DNA of 64,000 nucleotides from Roseinatronobacter bogoriensis DSM 18756 (GCF_004366635.1 NZ_SORN01000002.1:124001-188000); one strand, 5' to 3'. Counted from the first letter of the stretch, positions 1 to 9,362 are shown. Program-made: numbers and translations. The notes: generated by a model from the sequence alone, not told the origin.

Positions 1-244
1 GGGCACGGTCGCCCAGCCGTGTCATATCGGCCCCGTCAATATGCACAGCGCCGGTGTCTGGCGTGTCAAGCAGGCCCGCAATATGCAGCAAGGTAGACTT
101 GCCTGCACCCGAGGGGGCGACCAGCGCCACAATCTCGCCCCGGTCGATTTGCAACGAGGCTTCGTGCAGGACTTTCACCTCGTTCGGTTTGCCTGCGTTA
201 TAGGTCTTGGAGATCGAATTCAGGGTCAGGGCTTGATCATTCAT
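1..244 (-). CDS. lolD: Lipoprotein-releasing ABC transporter ATPase LolD, N-terminal part (cut by window edge)
   Basis: The first 81 codons of an ABC ATPase are readable on the minus strand, and the rest lies beyond the left edge. The Walker A motif APSGAGKST sits near residues 43-51 and is followed by LLHIAGLLD, as in LolD. LolD powers release of outer-membrane lipoproteins from the inner membrane to the LolA chaperone. The ATG overlaps the last codons of the upstream permease gene by 8 bases, so translation is probably coupled. The first Walker residue is Ala rather than the usual Gly. The name rests on this motif together with the LolC/E-type permease next to it. Confidence 0.9.
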   Translation of the reverse strand, partial: MNDQALTLNSISKTYNAGKPNEVKVLHEASLQIDRGEIVALVAPSGAGKSTLLHIAGLLDTPDTGAVHIDGADMTRLGDRA

Positions 245-1523
245 AGCGCAATGCCTCCACCGGGTTCATGCGTGCGGCGCGGCGCGCAGGAAAGATTGTC
301 ACGATGAAAGACAGCGACAGGGATAGCCCGACAGCTTTGAGCACATCGACCAATCGCAACTCTGCCGGCAGGTTGTATATGCCACGGATGGACGGGTCCC
401 AGACCCCGCCACCTGACAGGTAATTCACAAGGCTGAAGATCTGGTCGATATACAGCGCGAACAGGCAGCCCAGAATGACACCGGCGATTGTGCCCAAGAC
501 CCCCACGCTGGCACCGCAGATGAAAAACACCCGCAAGACCGAACCTTCGCTTAGCCCCATTGTGCGCAAGATGCCAATATCGCGGCCCTTGTTCTTGACC
601 AGCATGATCAGCCCGGAAATGATATTCATCGCCGCGATCAGGACAAGAATTGACAGGATCACGAACATGACATTGTCTTCGACATCCAGCGCACGCAGGA
701 AGGCGCCTGCGCTGTCGCGCCATGTCCATAACATCGCGCGCTCTCCGCCCGCGCGTAGCAGGTCGCTGCGCATACTGTCGATCTGGTCGGGATTGGTGAC
801 CATCACCTCCATTTCATCGGCGACCCCGTCGCGGTTGAAATAGGTCTGCGCTTCTTCAAAGGGCATATATAACCGTGTTCGGTCAATGTCATAGCGCCCG
901 GCGGTAAAGATATAGACCACCTCATAAGCGGATATGCGCGGGCTTGTGCCAAAGGCCGTGCGCGCGCCATCCGGTGAAATGACACGGATGGAATCGCCCA
1001 GCGAGATATTGAGTTCCCGCGCCACGCCAGAGCCAATCGCGACCCCTTCGCCAAAGCGCGAGATATCGCCCAAGGCTTGTTCCGGGTCAGCAATGCGGGG
1101 GATGGTCAGCAAGTTTTCCTTTGATATTCCAAAAACTTCGACCCCGGTGTTGCGCCCATGTGCAGAGGCCATGACTTGACCGCGAATAAGCGGGGCCACC
1201 CGCGTGACACCGCGTACGGCGGCAAGGCGTTCGGCCATATCTTCATAATCTTCGATAACACGGCTGGTGCGGCCTGAATCGTCAACATGGACCGAAGAGT
1301 AGATGGTCACATGCGCATTCGCACCAAGGATCGTATCGACAAATTCGGCCCGGAACCCCGAACGCACCGACAGGGTGGCGATCAGTGCAAACACAGCCAG
1401 CATGATCCCGAGGAATGAGATGATTGTCATGGCGCTGACGCCACCTTCGGCCCGGCGCGCGCGAAGGTAACGCAAGGCAATCATCCATTCAAATGCGGCA
1501 AAAGGGGGCGTGTGGCCGGTCAT
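237..1523 (-). CDS. lolC: Lipoprotein-releasing ABC transporter permease (LolC/LolE family)
   Basis: This is an inner-membrane permease of the lipoprotein sorting system. The N-terminal FEWMIALRYLRAR segment and the following membrane helix (TIISFLGIMLAVFALIATL) are typical of LolC/E. A long periplasmic domain follows, and three helices lie in the C-terminal FtsX-like region, ending with PARRAARMNPVEALRYE. An open frame continues 37 codons upstream to 1634, but homologues begin near this ATG and an AGGA lies about 10 bases before it. Length is 428 residues, normal for the family. Its end overlaps lolD, so the two form an operon. LolC and LolE cannot be told apart here. Confidence 0.92.
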   Translation of the reverse strand: MTGHTPPFAAFEWMIALRYLRARRAEGGVSAMTIISFLGIMLAVFALIATLSVRSGFRAEFVDTILGANAHVTIYSSVHVDDSGRTSRVIEDYEDMAERLAAVRGVTRVAPLIRGQVMASAHGRNTGVEVFGISKENLLTIPRIADPEQALGDISRFGEGVAIGSGVARELNISLGDSIRVISPDGARTAFGTSPRISAYEVVYIFTAGRYDIDRTRLYMPFEEAQTYFNRDGVADEMEVMVTNPDQIDSMRSDLLRAGGERAMLWTWRDSAGAFLRALDVEDNVMFVILSILVLIAAMNIISGLIMLVKNKGRDIGILRTMGLSEGSVLRVFFICGASVGVLGTIAGVILGCLFALYIDQIFSLVNYLSGGGVWDPSIRGIYNLPAELRLVDVLKAVGLSLSLSFIVTIFPARRAARMNPVEALRYE

Positions 1524-1695
1524 GCGTGAACTGTCCTGCTCTGGGTTTTGCCGCAAACTCTCGACAATGCGCGACGAGGTCAAGCATAAAGCACACCAGT
1601 TGCCATTGGTTTGATCGGCCGTCCCTGCAGGCAAGAGTGCCTTGTCAAGCTGACCAGCGGCGGGCGGATTGTGACCGGATTGACGATGTGCCGAA

Positions 1696-1730
1696 ATAGA
1701 AAACGCCCGTCTGCGATGCAGAAGGGCGCT
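1696..1730 (-). terminator. Rho-independent terminator downstream of the DsbA-family gene
   Basis: Arms at 1704-1714 and 1718-1728 form an 11-bp stem with one mismatch and a 3-base loop. On the minus strand the stem is followed by TTTTCTATTT. It lies 27 bases past the stop codon of the thiol oxidoreductase gene. On the plus strand it is followed by CTCTTTCT, so it may work weakly in that direction too. Confidence 0.75.
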
Positions 1731-1754
1731 CTTTCTGTCTGGTCACAGAGCGTT

Positions 1755-2621
1755 TTAGTTTCGCAGGAAATCTGCTGTTTCGATCAGAACATCGGCTTCG
1801 ACAAAACCACGGATCATTTCAGTTTCCATGACGAATGTCGGTGTCCCGCTGATCTGCAATCTTTGTGCAAGGGCGCGGTTCTCGGCCAGAATATTGCCGA
1901 CCTCTTCGCTTTCCATTTCGGCAACAACGGCTTCGAAATCGAGGCCCAGATCACCCGCAAGGTCATCCAGATAGTCCGGGGTCACCGGGCCATCATGGCG
2001 GATAAGCGTGTCATTGACCTGTTCATAGATGTCATCGCCACCCAGTCGCAGGCTGGCGATGGCAAAGCGTGATGACAGTTCTGATTCTGGCCCAAGGATC
2101 GGAAATTCCTTGATGATCAGGCGGATACCGGAATCTGCTTCCAGCAGTTCCAGCACTTCATCATGGGCGCGTTTGCAAAAGCCGCAGCGATAATCCAGAA
2201 ACTCGACCAATGTAATGTCGCCCTCCGGGTTGCCACCAACCCAGGAATGCGTGTCATTGAACAGCGCGTCTGCATTGGCTTCGAGGATCGCGCGGTCCAT
2301 GTCGGCTTGCGCTTCTGCATTGCGTTGTTCAAAGGCGGCGACTGCTTCAAAGATCACTTCGGGATTTTGCAGCAGATAGCTGCGGACCTGTTCGCCGAAT
2401 TCGGCATCAACACTTACAGTGCCGGGCACTGCACTGGCGCCCAGCTGTTCAAGGACATCTTCTTGTTGGGCAGCCTCTGCTTCAAGCTGTGCTGATTGTA
2501 CCTGATTTGCATCTGCCACAGTCTGACCGTTGCCGCCCGATGATGTCAGAACAATCAGCCCAAGAGCAGAGGCGGCAAGGCATGTCCCTATCAGTGCAGT
2601 GTCGGTCAGCGGCAATGTCAT
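1755..2621 (-). CDS. DsbA-family periplasmic thiol:disulfide oxidoreductase
   Basis: A 288-residue protein with an N-terminal hydrophobic segment (residues 8-27) that acts as signal or anchor. It then has a Gln/Glu-rich helical linker and a thioredoxin-like domain. The redox motif is C146-G-F-C149 in FLDYRCGFCK, and the cis-proline loop is SGTPTFV near residue 265. It probably oxidises or isomerises cysteines of exported proteins. The ATG at 2621 follows a good AGGAG at 7 bases, whereas an upstream extension to 2807 has no such signal. The domain order resembles the alphaproteobacterial Com1/BdbD-like group rather than E. coli DsbA. The gene is divergent from the amidase gene. Confidence 0.88.
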   Translation of the reverse strand: MTLPLTDTALIGTCLAASALGLIVLTSSGGNGQTVADANQVQSAQLEAEAAQQEDVLEQLGASAVPGTVSVDAEFGEQVRSYLLQNPEVIFEAVAAFEQRNAEAQADMDRAILEANADALFNDTHSWVGGNPEGDITLVEFLDYRCGFCKRAHDEVLELLEADSGIRLIIKEFPILGPESELSSRFAIASLRLGGDDIYEQVNDTLIRHDGPVTPDYLDDLAGDLGLDFEAVVAEMESEEVGNILAENRALAQRLQISGTPTFVMETEMIRGFVEADVLIETADFLRN

Positions 2622-2852
2622 TTGAAAGCTCCTGTATGTCTTGAATCGCGGCGATGGCTGTTTGATCGCATGCCGAAATCTGTTGCGCCTTATAAAGCTT
2701 GTGCGGGGCTGGGAATCAACCCTTTCGGCCCAGTTGAAGGCCGATTTCGCGAAAGTGAACGCGTTTGCAAGGCGCAATCGGTTCATCACAGGTTTTCTGT
2801 CCGCCATGTCGGGTGTATTGGGGGAAGAGGGCAGTCAGGAAAAGAGGTCGAA

Positions 2853-4112
2853 TTGCGCATCGGGGCAGGGTGGCGAAATATGGTCGGCGTGATATGCGGC
2901 CTACTGGTGCTTTTGCTCTGCGCGCCATCTGCGTTTGCGCAGGCCAATATGGGGGCGCAGGCGCGTGTCCTTGAAGCTGGGACCGTCTTGGTGGGCGGTC
3001 GCGATACGCTCGCGCTGGATATATCGTTAAGCCAGCCAGTCCCGTATAGGGTGCGCACATTCTCTGCCCCGCCGCGACTGGTGATTGATTTCAATACACT
3101 CGACTGGGCGGATGTGGAGCCGGGTGCGGGTGCGCCGCGCAGTCATGTGCGCGCAGCACGGCGGGGTCAGTTGCCGGACGGCTGGTCGCGTCTGGTGCTG
3201 GATCTTGGCGCGCCGTTTTTGCTGACAAGTTCGGAACAGCGCGTTGACCCTGACAGTGGGCAAGCCATCATTTCCTTGCGAATGAAGCGGGTCGCCTTGG
3301 AAGAATTCGAGCGCAATGCGCAGGATGAGCAACGCTTTGCGCGCCTGAGTGGTGCAGCCTATCTGCACCCGGAGGCCGCGCCTGCGCCCGCGCCTGCGCC
3401 CGCGCCGCGCAAACCCATTGTAATGCTGGACCCCGGTCATGGTGGCATCGACCCCGGCGCCGAACGGGACGGAATTCGTGAGGCCGATATTGTCCTGAGT
3501 TTTGCACGTCAATTGCGCGAGGTCTTGCTGCGTCGCGGTCGTTTTGATGTGGCCATGACACGCGATGCGGACGAATTTGTGTCCCTTGATGGCCGGATCA
3601 GGGCCGCGCGCGCCGCGCAGGCGGATCTGTTCCTGTCGCTTCATGCCGATGCCTTGCCCGAAGGGCTGGCCACGGGCACTGTCATCTACTTGCTGGGGGA
3701 CGAGGCCAGCGATGAATCCGCCGCGTATCTGGCCGAGCGCCATGACCGCGCCGATATGCTGGCCGGTGTTGACCTGACTGGCAACACGGATGAGATCGCG
3801 CGCGTGCTGATGTCGGTCGCGTGGCAAGACACCGCGCCACGGGCGCGCGGACTGGCCGATGCGCTGGTCGAAGGGCTTGGGGATGCGGGGCTGCGGCTGC
3901 ACCGACGGCCAATTCAGTCGGGCGCGTTCACAGTTTTGCGCGCGGTCGATATGCCCTCGGCGCTGATCGAGCTTGGTTTCATGTCCAGCCCGCGCGATTT
4001 GCAGAATTTGCGCGATCCTGACTGGACCTTGCGCATGGCCGAGGCTTTGGCGGATGCGCTGGAACTCTGGCAGGAACGTGACACGGCGATGCAACAGTTG
4101 CTCAGGCGTTGA
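2853..4112 (+). CDS. amiC: N-acetylmuramoyl-L-alanine amidase (AmiC type, AMIN + Amidase_3)
   Basis: A periplasmic zinc amidase that cleaves the peptide from N-acetylmuramic acid during septum splitting. From the TTG start the protein is 419 residues. It has a signal peptide ending near APSAFAQ, an AMIN-like beta domain (residues ~50-135), an Ala-Pro linker, and an Amidase_3 domain from ~188. Zinc ligands are H196 (DPGHGG), E210 and H264 (SLHAD), and the catalytic Glu is E373 (LIELGF). The start is uncertain: TTG 2853 has AAAGAGG 5 bases upstream, while ATG 2880 would give a shorter signal peptide. PBP1A follows about 100 bases downstream, the usual pairing in this order. Confidence 0.92.
   Translation: MRIGAGWRNMVGVICGLLVLLLCAPSAFAQANMGAQARVLEAGTVLVGGRDTLALDISLSQPVPYRVRTFSAPPRLVIDFNTLDWADVEPGAGAPRSHVRAARRGQLPDGWSRLVLDLGAPFLLTSSEQRVDPDSGQAIISLRMKRVALEEFERNAQDEQRFARLSGAAYLHPEAAPAPAPAPAPRKPIVMLDPGHGGIDPGAERDGIREADIVLSFARQLREVLLRRGRFDVAMTRDADEFVSLDGRIRAARAAQADLFLSLHADALPEGLATGTVIYLLGDEASDESAAYLAERHDRADMLAGVDLTGNTDEIARVLMSVAWQDTAPRARGLADALVEGLGDAGLRLHRRPIQSGAFTVLRAVDMPSALIELGFMSSPRDLQNLRDPDWTLRMAEALADALELWQERDTAMQQLLRR
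3376..3408 (+). repeat. Short GC-rich tandem repeat coding an Ala-Pro linker
   Basis: Units of GCGCCTGCGCCC are repeated almost perfectly and encode alternating Ala-Pro residues. They join the AMIN-like and catalytic domains of the amidase. Such linkers are common, and the repeat number may vary between strains. Confidence 0.7.
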
Positions 4113-4152
4113 AACTGCCTTTGCGTCACGGAGTTTTGACAGGGGCGTGTTT

Positions 4153-4181
4153 TTGACCTTGGTCAAAGAAGAGCCTATAAG
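4153..4181 (+). promoter_or_regulatory. Sigma-70-type promoter of the PBP1A gene with overlapping inverted repeat
   Basis: TTGACC (4153-4158) and TATAAG (4176-4181) are separated by exactly 17 bases, close to the housekeeping consensus. Transcription would start near 4188, about 22 bases before the GTG start of the PBP1A gene. The -35 box is also half of an inverted repeat, TTGACC-tt-GGTCAA (4153-4166), which could be a regulator site. Confidence 0.7.
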
Positions 4182-4209
4182 AACGCTATCTGTCCATACG
4201 AGGTATCCG

Positions 4210-6735
4210 GTGCTCCGAGCGATTCTTTCTTTTTTTGGCGGCTTGGTCAGCTTCGCCATAACGGCGTTGTTTGTCGGCGCGCTCGCAGTTGCGGGGGTGT
4301 TCTGGTATTATGGGCAGGATTTGCCAAGTCATGAACAGCTAGCCAATTATGCGCCGCCCTCTATCAGCCGCATCTATTCTGGTGAGGGGCGCCTGATTGA
4401 TGAATTCGCGCTGGAGCGGCGATTGTTCACGCCGATTGACGATATTCCGGAAGAGGTCAGGGATGCTTTCATCGCTGCCGAAGATCGGAATTTCTATGTT
4501 CATACCGGATTTGACGCACGCGCGATAGCCGTTGCTGCTTATGAAGCTGTCGCCTCTCGGGGCGAGAATGTTCGCGGTGCGTCCACCATCACGCAGCAGG
4601 TGATGAAGAACTTTCTTCTGTCTGGCGACCGGACGGGTGAGCGCAAGATCAAGGAATTGATCCTTGCCAGCCGCGTCGAAGGCACGCTGACCAAGGATCA
4701 GATTCTGGAACTGTACCTGAACGAGATTTTCCTTGGTCAGAATTCTTATGGTGTGACTGCGGCTGCGCAAACCTATTTCAACAAGACGCTGGACGAGCTT
4801 GATCTGCAAGAGGCCGCCTTTCTGGCAGCCCTGCCGCAAGCACCATCCAGCTATCACCCGGTGCGCAACCATGACCGCGTTGTCGCACGTCGCAATTATG
4901 TGCTGGGTGAGATGTTGCGCAATGGCTTCATTTCCCAAGCCGAACATGATGCAGCGCGCGCGTCACCCCTGCTGACAGTACAGTCGGGCGACATTGCAGC
5001 GGCCCGGTCCAGCATGCCGCCGCGCGATTATTTCACCGATGAAGTGCGCCGCCAGTTGTCCAGCAGCTTTGGCGAAGACGAATTCTTTGCCGGGGGCCTG
5101 TCCATCCGCGCGACCATCGACCCGGAAATGCAGGTGCATGCGGCCCATGCCCTGCAACGTGCGCTGGAACAATATGACCGCGGGCTGGGGCGTTTGCGCA
5201 CTACGGGCGAAACCATTGCGCCGGACCTGCTGGACAGCGAAGACGCGTGGCGCAATGCGCTGGCCGGGATGGAGCTTGCACGCGATGTGACCTTGGGCAA
5301 CCGCTGGTATCCGGCCGTTGTGCTGGAGGTCAGCGCGGAAGAGGCTCGTCTTGGGATTGAAGCCGTTGCAGATGATTATCACGCCCCGCATGTTGTGGAA
5401 CGCGCCGATATTTCATGGGCGCGCGGGTCGTTGTCGGACAATCTTGATGTTGGCGATGTGGTTTATGTCCGGCGCGTCACCTCTGACAGCGATGGCAGTC
5501 ATGTGCGCTGGTCTTTGCGTCAAATTCCCGAAGTTCAGGGCGGGTTTATGGCGATGGACGTCAATACGGGGCGTGTGATCGCCATGCAGGGGGGCTTTTC
5601 CTATCAGGCCTCGGTGTTTAACCGCGCGACCCAGGCGCAACGGCAGCCCGGTTCTGCCTATAAACCGTTTATCTATGCCGCTGCGCTGGATTCCGGCTTT
5701 ACCCCGGCGACGATCATCGTGGATGCGCCGATCGAATTGGAGACACCTCAGGGAATATGGCGGCCCACGAATGCCACCAACCAGTTCTATGGCCCAACCC
5801 CTGTGCGCCGTGGGATCGAATTGTCGCGCAACCTGATGACTGTGCGGCTTGCGCAGGAAATCGGTATGGATGTCGTCGGTGGTTATGCCGAGCGTTTCGG
5901 GGTGTATGATCGTGCGCAGCAATTCCTTGCCGCATCGCTTGGGTCGCAGGAAACAACGTTGTTTCGCATGGTGGCGGCCTATGCCATGTTCGCCAATGGG
6001 GGCGAACGGGTAGAGCCGACGCTTGTTGACCGGGTGCAGGACCGCTGGGGCGAAACTGTCTATCGTCATGACCAGCGCAATTGCGTGGATTGCGAAGAGC
6101 GCGCCTTGCCAGAGGGGCGCAGCCCCTGGATCGCATCGCGCCGTGCGCGGGTGATGGATGCCGTTACGGCCTATCAGTTGACCTCCATGATGGAAGGTGT
6201 GGTCCAGCGCGGGACGGCAGCGCGCACTGTGAACCTGCCAGTTCCCGCCGCTGGCAAGACCGGCACAACCAATGAAGCGCGCGATGTCTGGTTTGTCGGA
6301 TATACGTCAAATATCGTTGCAGGATGCTATATTGGCTATGACCAGCCACGTCCGCTTGGGCGGGGCGCTGGAGGCGGCACGATGTGCGGGCCTGTGTTCA
6401 ATGAATTCATGCTGGAAGCGATCAAGAAATATGGCGGCGGGCGTTTCCGGGTGCCCGAAGGGGGCTATTTCCTGAAAATCGACCGCAATAGCGGCGCGCG
6501 GCTTGCAGATGATGCAACTGGCCCCAATGTCATCTCAGAGTTCTTCCGCGAAGGTGTAGAGCCGATCTTTGGCCTTGCGGCTGTGATTGATGGCGGGTTT
6601 TCTCTGGGTTCGGACCTGCCTGTGTTTGCCCCGGGCGAAAGCTATGAGGCATTGCAGCGCGACGATGAAGGGCGCGGGACGGCACCCAGTGGTCCGGCCA
6701 GCCTTGGTTCTGTTTCCACCGGTGGTTTGTATTGA
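4210..6735 (+). CDS. mrcA: Penicillin-binding protein 1A (bifunctional class A PBP)
   Basis: An inner-membrane peptidoglycan glycosyltransferase/transpeptidase of 841 residues. One N-terminal helix is followed by a GT51 domain with catalytic E91 (AAEDRNFY) and the GASTITQQ motif. The transpeptidase domain has S482-A-Y-K485, S539-R-N541 and K683-T-G-T. The frame is open back to 3973, inside the amidase gene, but GTG 4210 has GAGG about 6 bases upstream, a promoter just before it, and begins the typical short cytoplasmic tail and helix. Length matches the family (about 800-860). It probably works with the preceding amidase in wall growth and division, but has its own promoter. Confidence 0.96.
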   Translation: MLRAILSFFGGLVSFAITALFVGALAVAGVFWYYGQDLPSHEQLANYAPPSISRIYSGEGRLIDEFALERRLFTPIDDIPEEVRDAFIAAEDRNFYVHTGFDARAIAVAAYEAVASRGENVRGASTITQQVMKNFLLSGDRTGERKIKELILASRVEGTLTKDQILELYLNEIFLGQNSYGVTAAAQTYFNKTLDELDLQEAAFLAALPQAPSSYHPVRNHDRVVARRNYVLGEMLRNGFISQAEHDAARASPLLTVQSGDIAAARSSMPPRDYFTDEVRRQLSSSFGEDEFFAGGLSIRATIDPEMQVHAAHALQRALEQYDRGLGRLRTTGETIAPDLLDSEDAWRNALAGMELARDVTLGNRWYPAVVLEVSAEEARLGIEAVADDYHAPHVVERADISWARGSLSDNLDVGDVVYVRRVTSDSDGSHVRWSLRQIPEVQGGFMAMDVNTGRVIAMQGGFSYQASVFNRATQAQRQPGSAYKPFIYAAALDSGFTPATIIVDAPIELETPQGIWRPTNATNQFYGPTPVRRGIELSRNLMTVRLAQEIGMDVVGGYAERFGVYDRAQQFLAASLGSQETTLFRMVAAYAMFANGGERVEPTLVDRVQDRWGETVYRHDQRNCVDCEERALPEGRSPWIASRRARVMDAVTAYQLTSMMEGVVQRGTAARTVNLPVPAAGKTGTTNEARDVWFVGYTSNIVAGCYIGYDQPRPLGRGAGGGTMCGPVFNEFMLEAIKKYGGGRFRVPEGGYFLKIDRNSGARLADDATGPNVISEFFREGVEPIFGLAAVIDGGFSLGSDLPVFAPGESYEALQRDDEGRGTAPSGPASLGSVSTGGLY

Positions 6736-6841
6736 ACTGGCAATGCTGGTTAACCCCGTTCTGAAGGTGCGGGCGCTTGCCCCTGTCGGCGGGCCGCGCT
6801 ATGCACTGCGTTGAAAAATCCAGATGATATGGTGAAGACCT

Positions 6842-7969
6842 ATGCGCTCCGAGACGCTCAGCACGATTGATGCGATCCGCAAATCCCTGCTTCTGCTGGG
6901 GCAGCGGATGGATATCGAGACAGCACCGCACAGGCTGGAAGAATTCGACGCGATGACCGAAGACCCTGATTTGTGGAATGATTCCGCGCGCGCGCAGGCA
7001 TTGATGCGGGATCGGCGGATGCTGGCGGATGCGCTGGAGACGCACCGTTCCATTTCGCAGGAACTGGAAGACCAGATCGGTCTGATCGAACTGGGCGAGG
7101 CTGAGGGAGATTCCGAAGTCGTGGCCGAAGCGGAGGCCGAGCTTGCCAAACTGGGCAAAGTGGCGGCTGAGAAAGAGCTTGAGGCGCTTTTGAACGGCGA
7201 GGCGGATTCGAACGATACCTTCCTCGAGATCAACGCAGGTGCCGGCGGCACCGAAAGTTGCGACTGGGCCTCGATGCTGGCGCGGATGTATGTCCGCTGG
7301 GCCGAGAAAAAAGGCTATACAGTCGAGATGATGAGCGAGAGCGCGGGCGAAGAAGCGGGCATTCGCTCTGTCGCCTACAAGATCAGTGGGCATAATGCCT
7401 ATGGTTGGCTGAAATCTGAATCGGGCGTCCATCGACTTGTGCGCATTTCGCCCTTTGACGGGTCTGCGCGGCGTCATACTTCTTTCAGCTCGGTCTGGGT
7501 TTACCCTGTCGTGGACGACAATATCGAGATTGACATCAACCCCTCGGATATTCGCATAGACACCTACCGTTCCTCTGGGGCAGGTGGGCAGCATGTGAAT
7601 ACCACCGACTCGGCGGTGCGTATCACCCATGTTCCGACAGGCATTGTCGTGACCTCCAGCCAGAAATCGCAGCACCAGAACCGCGAAATTGCGATGAACG
7701 CCTTGAAATCGCGCCTGTATGAACTGGAATTGCGCAAGCGCACCGAAGCGATCGAGGCCGCGCATGACGCCAAGGGCGATGCGGGCTGGGGCAATCAGAT
7801 CCGCTCTTATGTGCTGCATCCCTACCAGATGGTGAAGGATCTGCGCACGGGGCACGAGACGTCAGACAGTCAAGGCGTTCTGGATGGTGCGCTTGATGGC
7901 TTTATGGCGGCGACATTGGCAATGGATGTGTCGGGCAAATCCCGCGCAGAGGCAAATGCCGAAAGCTGA
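6842..7969 (+). CDS. prfB: Peptide chain release factor 2
   Basis: Release factor that reads UGA and UAA and triggers peptidyl-tRNA hydrolysis. The 375-residue sequence has the RF2 stop-codon tripeptide S203-P-F205 and the catalytic G248-G-Q250 loop (SSGAGGQHVN). The reading frame is continuous from MRSETLST, so the programmed +1 frameshift at an internal UGA that regulates prfB in E. coli is absent here. The protein is full length. It lies about 100 bases after the PBP1A gene in the same direction. Confidence 0.97.
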   Translation: MRSETLSTIDAIRKSLLLLGQRMDIETAPHRLEEFDAMTEDPDLWNDSARAQALMRDRRMLADALETHRSISQELEDQIGLIELGEAEGDSEVVAEAEAELAKLGKVAAEKELEALLNGEADSNDTFLEINAGAGGTESCDWASMLARMYVRWAEKKGYTVEMMSESAGEEAGIRSVAYKISGHNAYGWLKSESGVHRLVRISPFDGSARRHTSFSSVWVYPVVDDNIEIDINPSDIRIDTYRSSGAGGQHVNTTDSAVRITHVPTGIVVTSSQKSQHQNREIAMNALKSRLYELELRKRTEAIEAAHDAKGDAGWGNQIRSYVLHPYQMVKDLRTGHETSDSQGVLDGALDGFMAATLAMDVSGKSRAEANAES

Positions 7970-8058
7970 ACCGGCCCGCCCCCAAGCAAACTGAAGAATT
8001 TTCTTGCAGGACATATTGTCGCAGCCCTATCCTTCGTTCATGCACAGCGGAGGATCGG

Positions 8059-8841
8059 ATGAACGACAACATGACCCAACAGGCCCATTTGCCACCGTCA
8101 GAGATTCCGGCCCCTGAACATATCGGCATCAATGATTTGCGCGACGTCTTGCAGGCGGGGTTTCGTGATTTCATGCGTGCACCGCTATTCGGTATCGCCT
8201 TTTCTTTGGTATATGTATTGGGCGGCCTGATCATGTATGCGATCTTCCTTGCCTCAGGTCAAAGCTGGTGGTTCATCCCGATTGCTGTGGGGTTTCCGTT
8301 GCTTGCGCCTTTTGCCGCAACCGGGCTTTATGAGGTTAGTCGCCGCCTTGAACAGGGAGAGCCGCTTGGCTGGGCCGCTGTGACGGGGTGCGTGTTTGCA
8401 CAAAAGGACCGCCAAGTCCCTTCAATGGCGATGGTCATCATGCTGGCCTTCATGTTCTGGGTCTTCGTTGCCCATACGATTTTTGCGCTGTTCTTTGGCC
8501 TGCAACCCATCACCAGTTCGACCACAGACATGCTATTGTCAGGGCCGGGCCTGATGATGTTGCTGGTTGGTGGCACAATCGGAGGGGTAATGGCGGCGGT
8601 CTTGTTTGCATTGACCGTTGTATCCTTGCCTTTGTTGCTGGATCGCGAAGTCGATTTTATTACTGCGATGATCACCTCTTTCGGGGTTGTGACTAAGAAT
8701 TTCGGGGCGATGATGGTCTGGGCGGGCCTGATCGCGGTATTGCTGTTTCTTGGGATGCTTCCTTTCTTTCTGGGGCTGTTCGTGGTCCTGCCTGTTCTTG
8801 GCCATGCAACCTGGCATTTATATCGCCGCGCGCTGCCCTGA
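8059..8841 (+). CDS. DUF2189 family integral membrane protein
   Basis: A 260-residue inner-membrane protein with about six hydrophobic segments. The pattern near residues 30-60 (LRDVLQAGFRDFMRAPLFG) is characteristic of the DUF2189 family, whose function is unknown. GGAGG stands 5 bases before the ATG and supports this start. Nothing nearby points to a role. It is followed by another small membrane protein in the same direction. Confidence 0.8.
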   Translation: MNDNMTQQAHLPPSEIPAPEHIGINDLRDVLQAGFRDFMRAPLFGIAFSLVYVLGGLIMYAIFLASGQSWWFIPIAVGFPLLAPFAATGLYEVSRRLEQGEPLGWAAVTGCVFAQKDRQVPSMAMVIMLAFMFWVFVAHTIFALFFGLQPITSSTTDMLLSGPGLMMLLVGGTIGGVMAAVLFALTVVSLPLLLDREVDFITAMITSFGVVTKNFGAMMVWAGLIAVLLFLGMLPFFLGLFVVLPVLGHATWHLYRRALP

Positions 8842-8921
8842 GCGAAGGCGGCGTTTATGCTTTGTAGGGCTGGACACTGCGCGCGGGTCAGGGCAATCTG
8901 ATCCCAAAGAGGGAGTATGTT

Positions 8922-9362
8922 ATGCCCGCAACGTCGCGCCGCAGTTTTCTTGTTACAGTCTTTGGGGTGATCGGAACGTTATGGTTCGCGGTCCACGCAA
9001 TTGAATATGTCTTTGCGCGTTATTCCGCGCTGGAGGCGAGCTTTTCCTTGCCAGAACCACTTGGCCTGTCCGGGGTGTTCGAGGGGATGCCGCAATGGGC
9101 GGGCATTGCCTTGACTGCTACGATCTGGCTGGGCCTTCTGGGGGCGTTCCTGCTGTTGCTTGGGGATCGGGCCTCGGTTCTGATCCTGTCCTTCACATTG
9201 CTGGCAACATGTGTCGCCCTTGCTTGGGGTGTTTTAAGCTTTCTTGAAGGGAATCAGACCCTTGCAGGGATTAATCTGATCTTGTTCCTTGGCAGTCAAA
9301 CGCTGATGGCTTTCGGATTGTGGTTGTATTCAAGGACGGCAAAAAGGTATCAGACGATCTGA
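8922..9362 (+). CDS. Small four-helix membrane protein, function unknown
   Basis: A 146-residue protein with four predicted membrane helices (about residues 8-28, 58-80, 84-106 and 114-134). AGAGGGA stands about 8 bases before the ATG. The overall pattern, with an aromatic-rich stretch after the first helix and a FEGMPQWAG segment before the second, recalls a widespread uncharacterised four-helix family in alphaproteobacteria. That is a weak impression. No catalytic motif is visible. Confidence 0.7.
   Translation: MPATSRRSFLVTVFGVIGTLWFAVHAIEYVFARYSALEASFSLPEPLGLSGVFEGMPQWAGIALTATIWLGLLGAFLLLLGDRASVLILSFTLLATCVALAWGVLSFLEGNQTLAGINLILFLGSQTLMAFGLWLYSRTAKRYQTI

Noticed and set aside
3027..4259. 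410-codon open frame on the minus strand opposite the amidase gene
   Set aside because: It mirrors a well-supported gene with zinc ligands intact. Such shadows are common in GC-rich DNA, and the protein shows no domain.
6530..7855. 441-codon minus-strand open frame opposite prfB
   Set aside because: It is antisense to release factor 2, which has both functional motifs. The translated sequence has no recognisable fold.
7995..8006. AAGAA-tt-TTCTT palindrome before the DUF2189 gene
   Set aside because: Short, AT-only and without a matching regulator or second copy; chance is likely.
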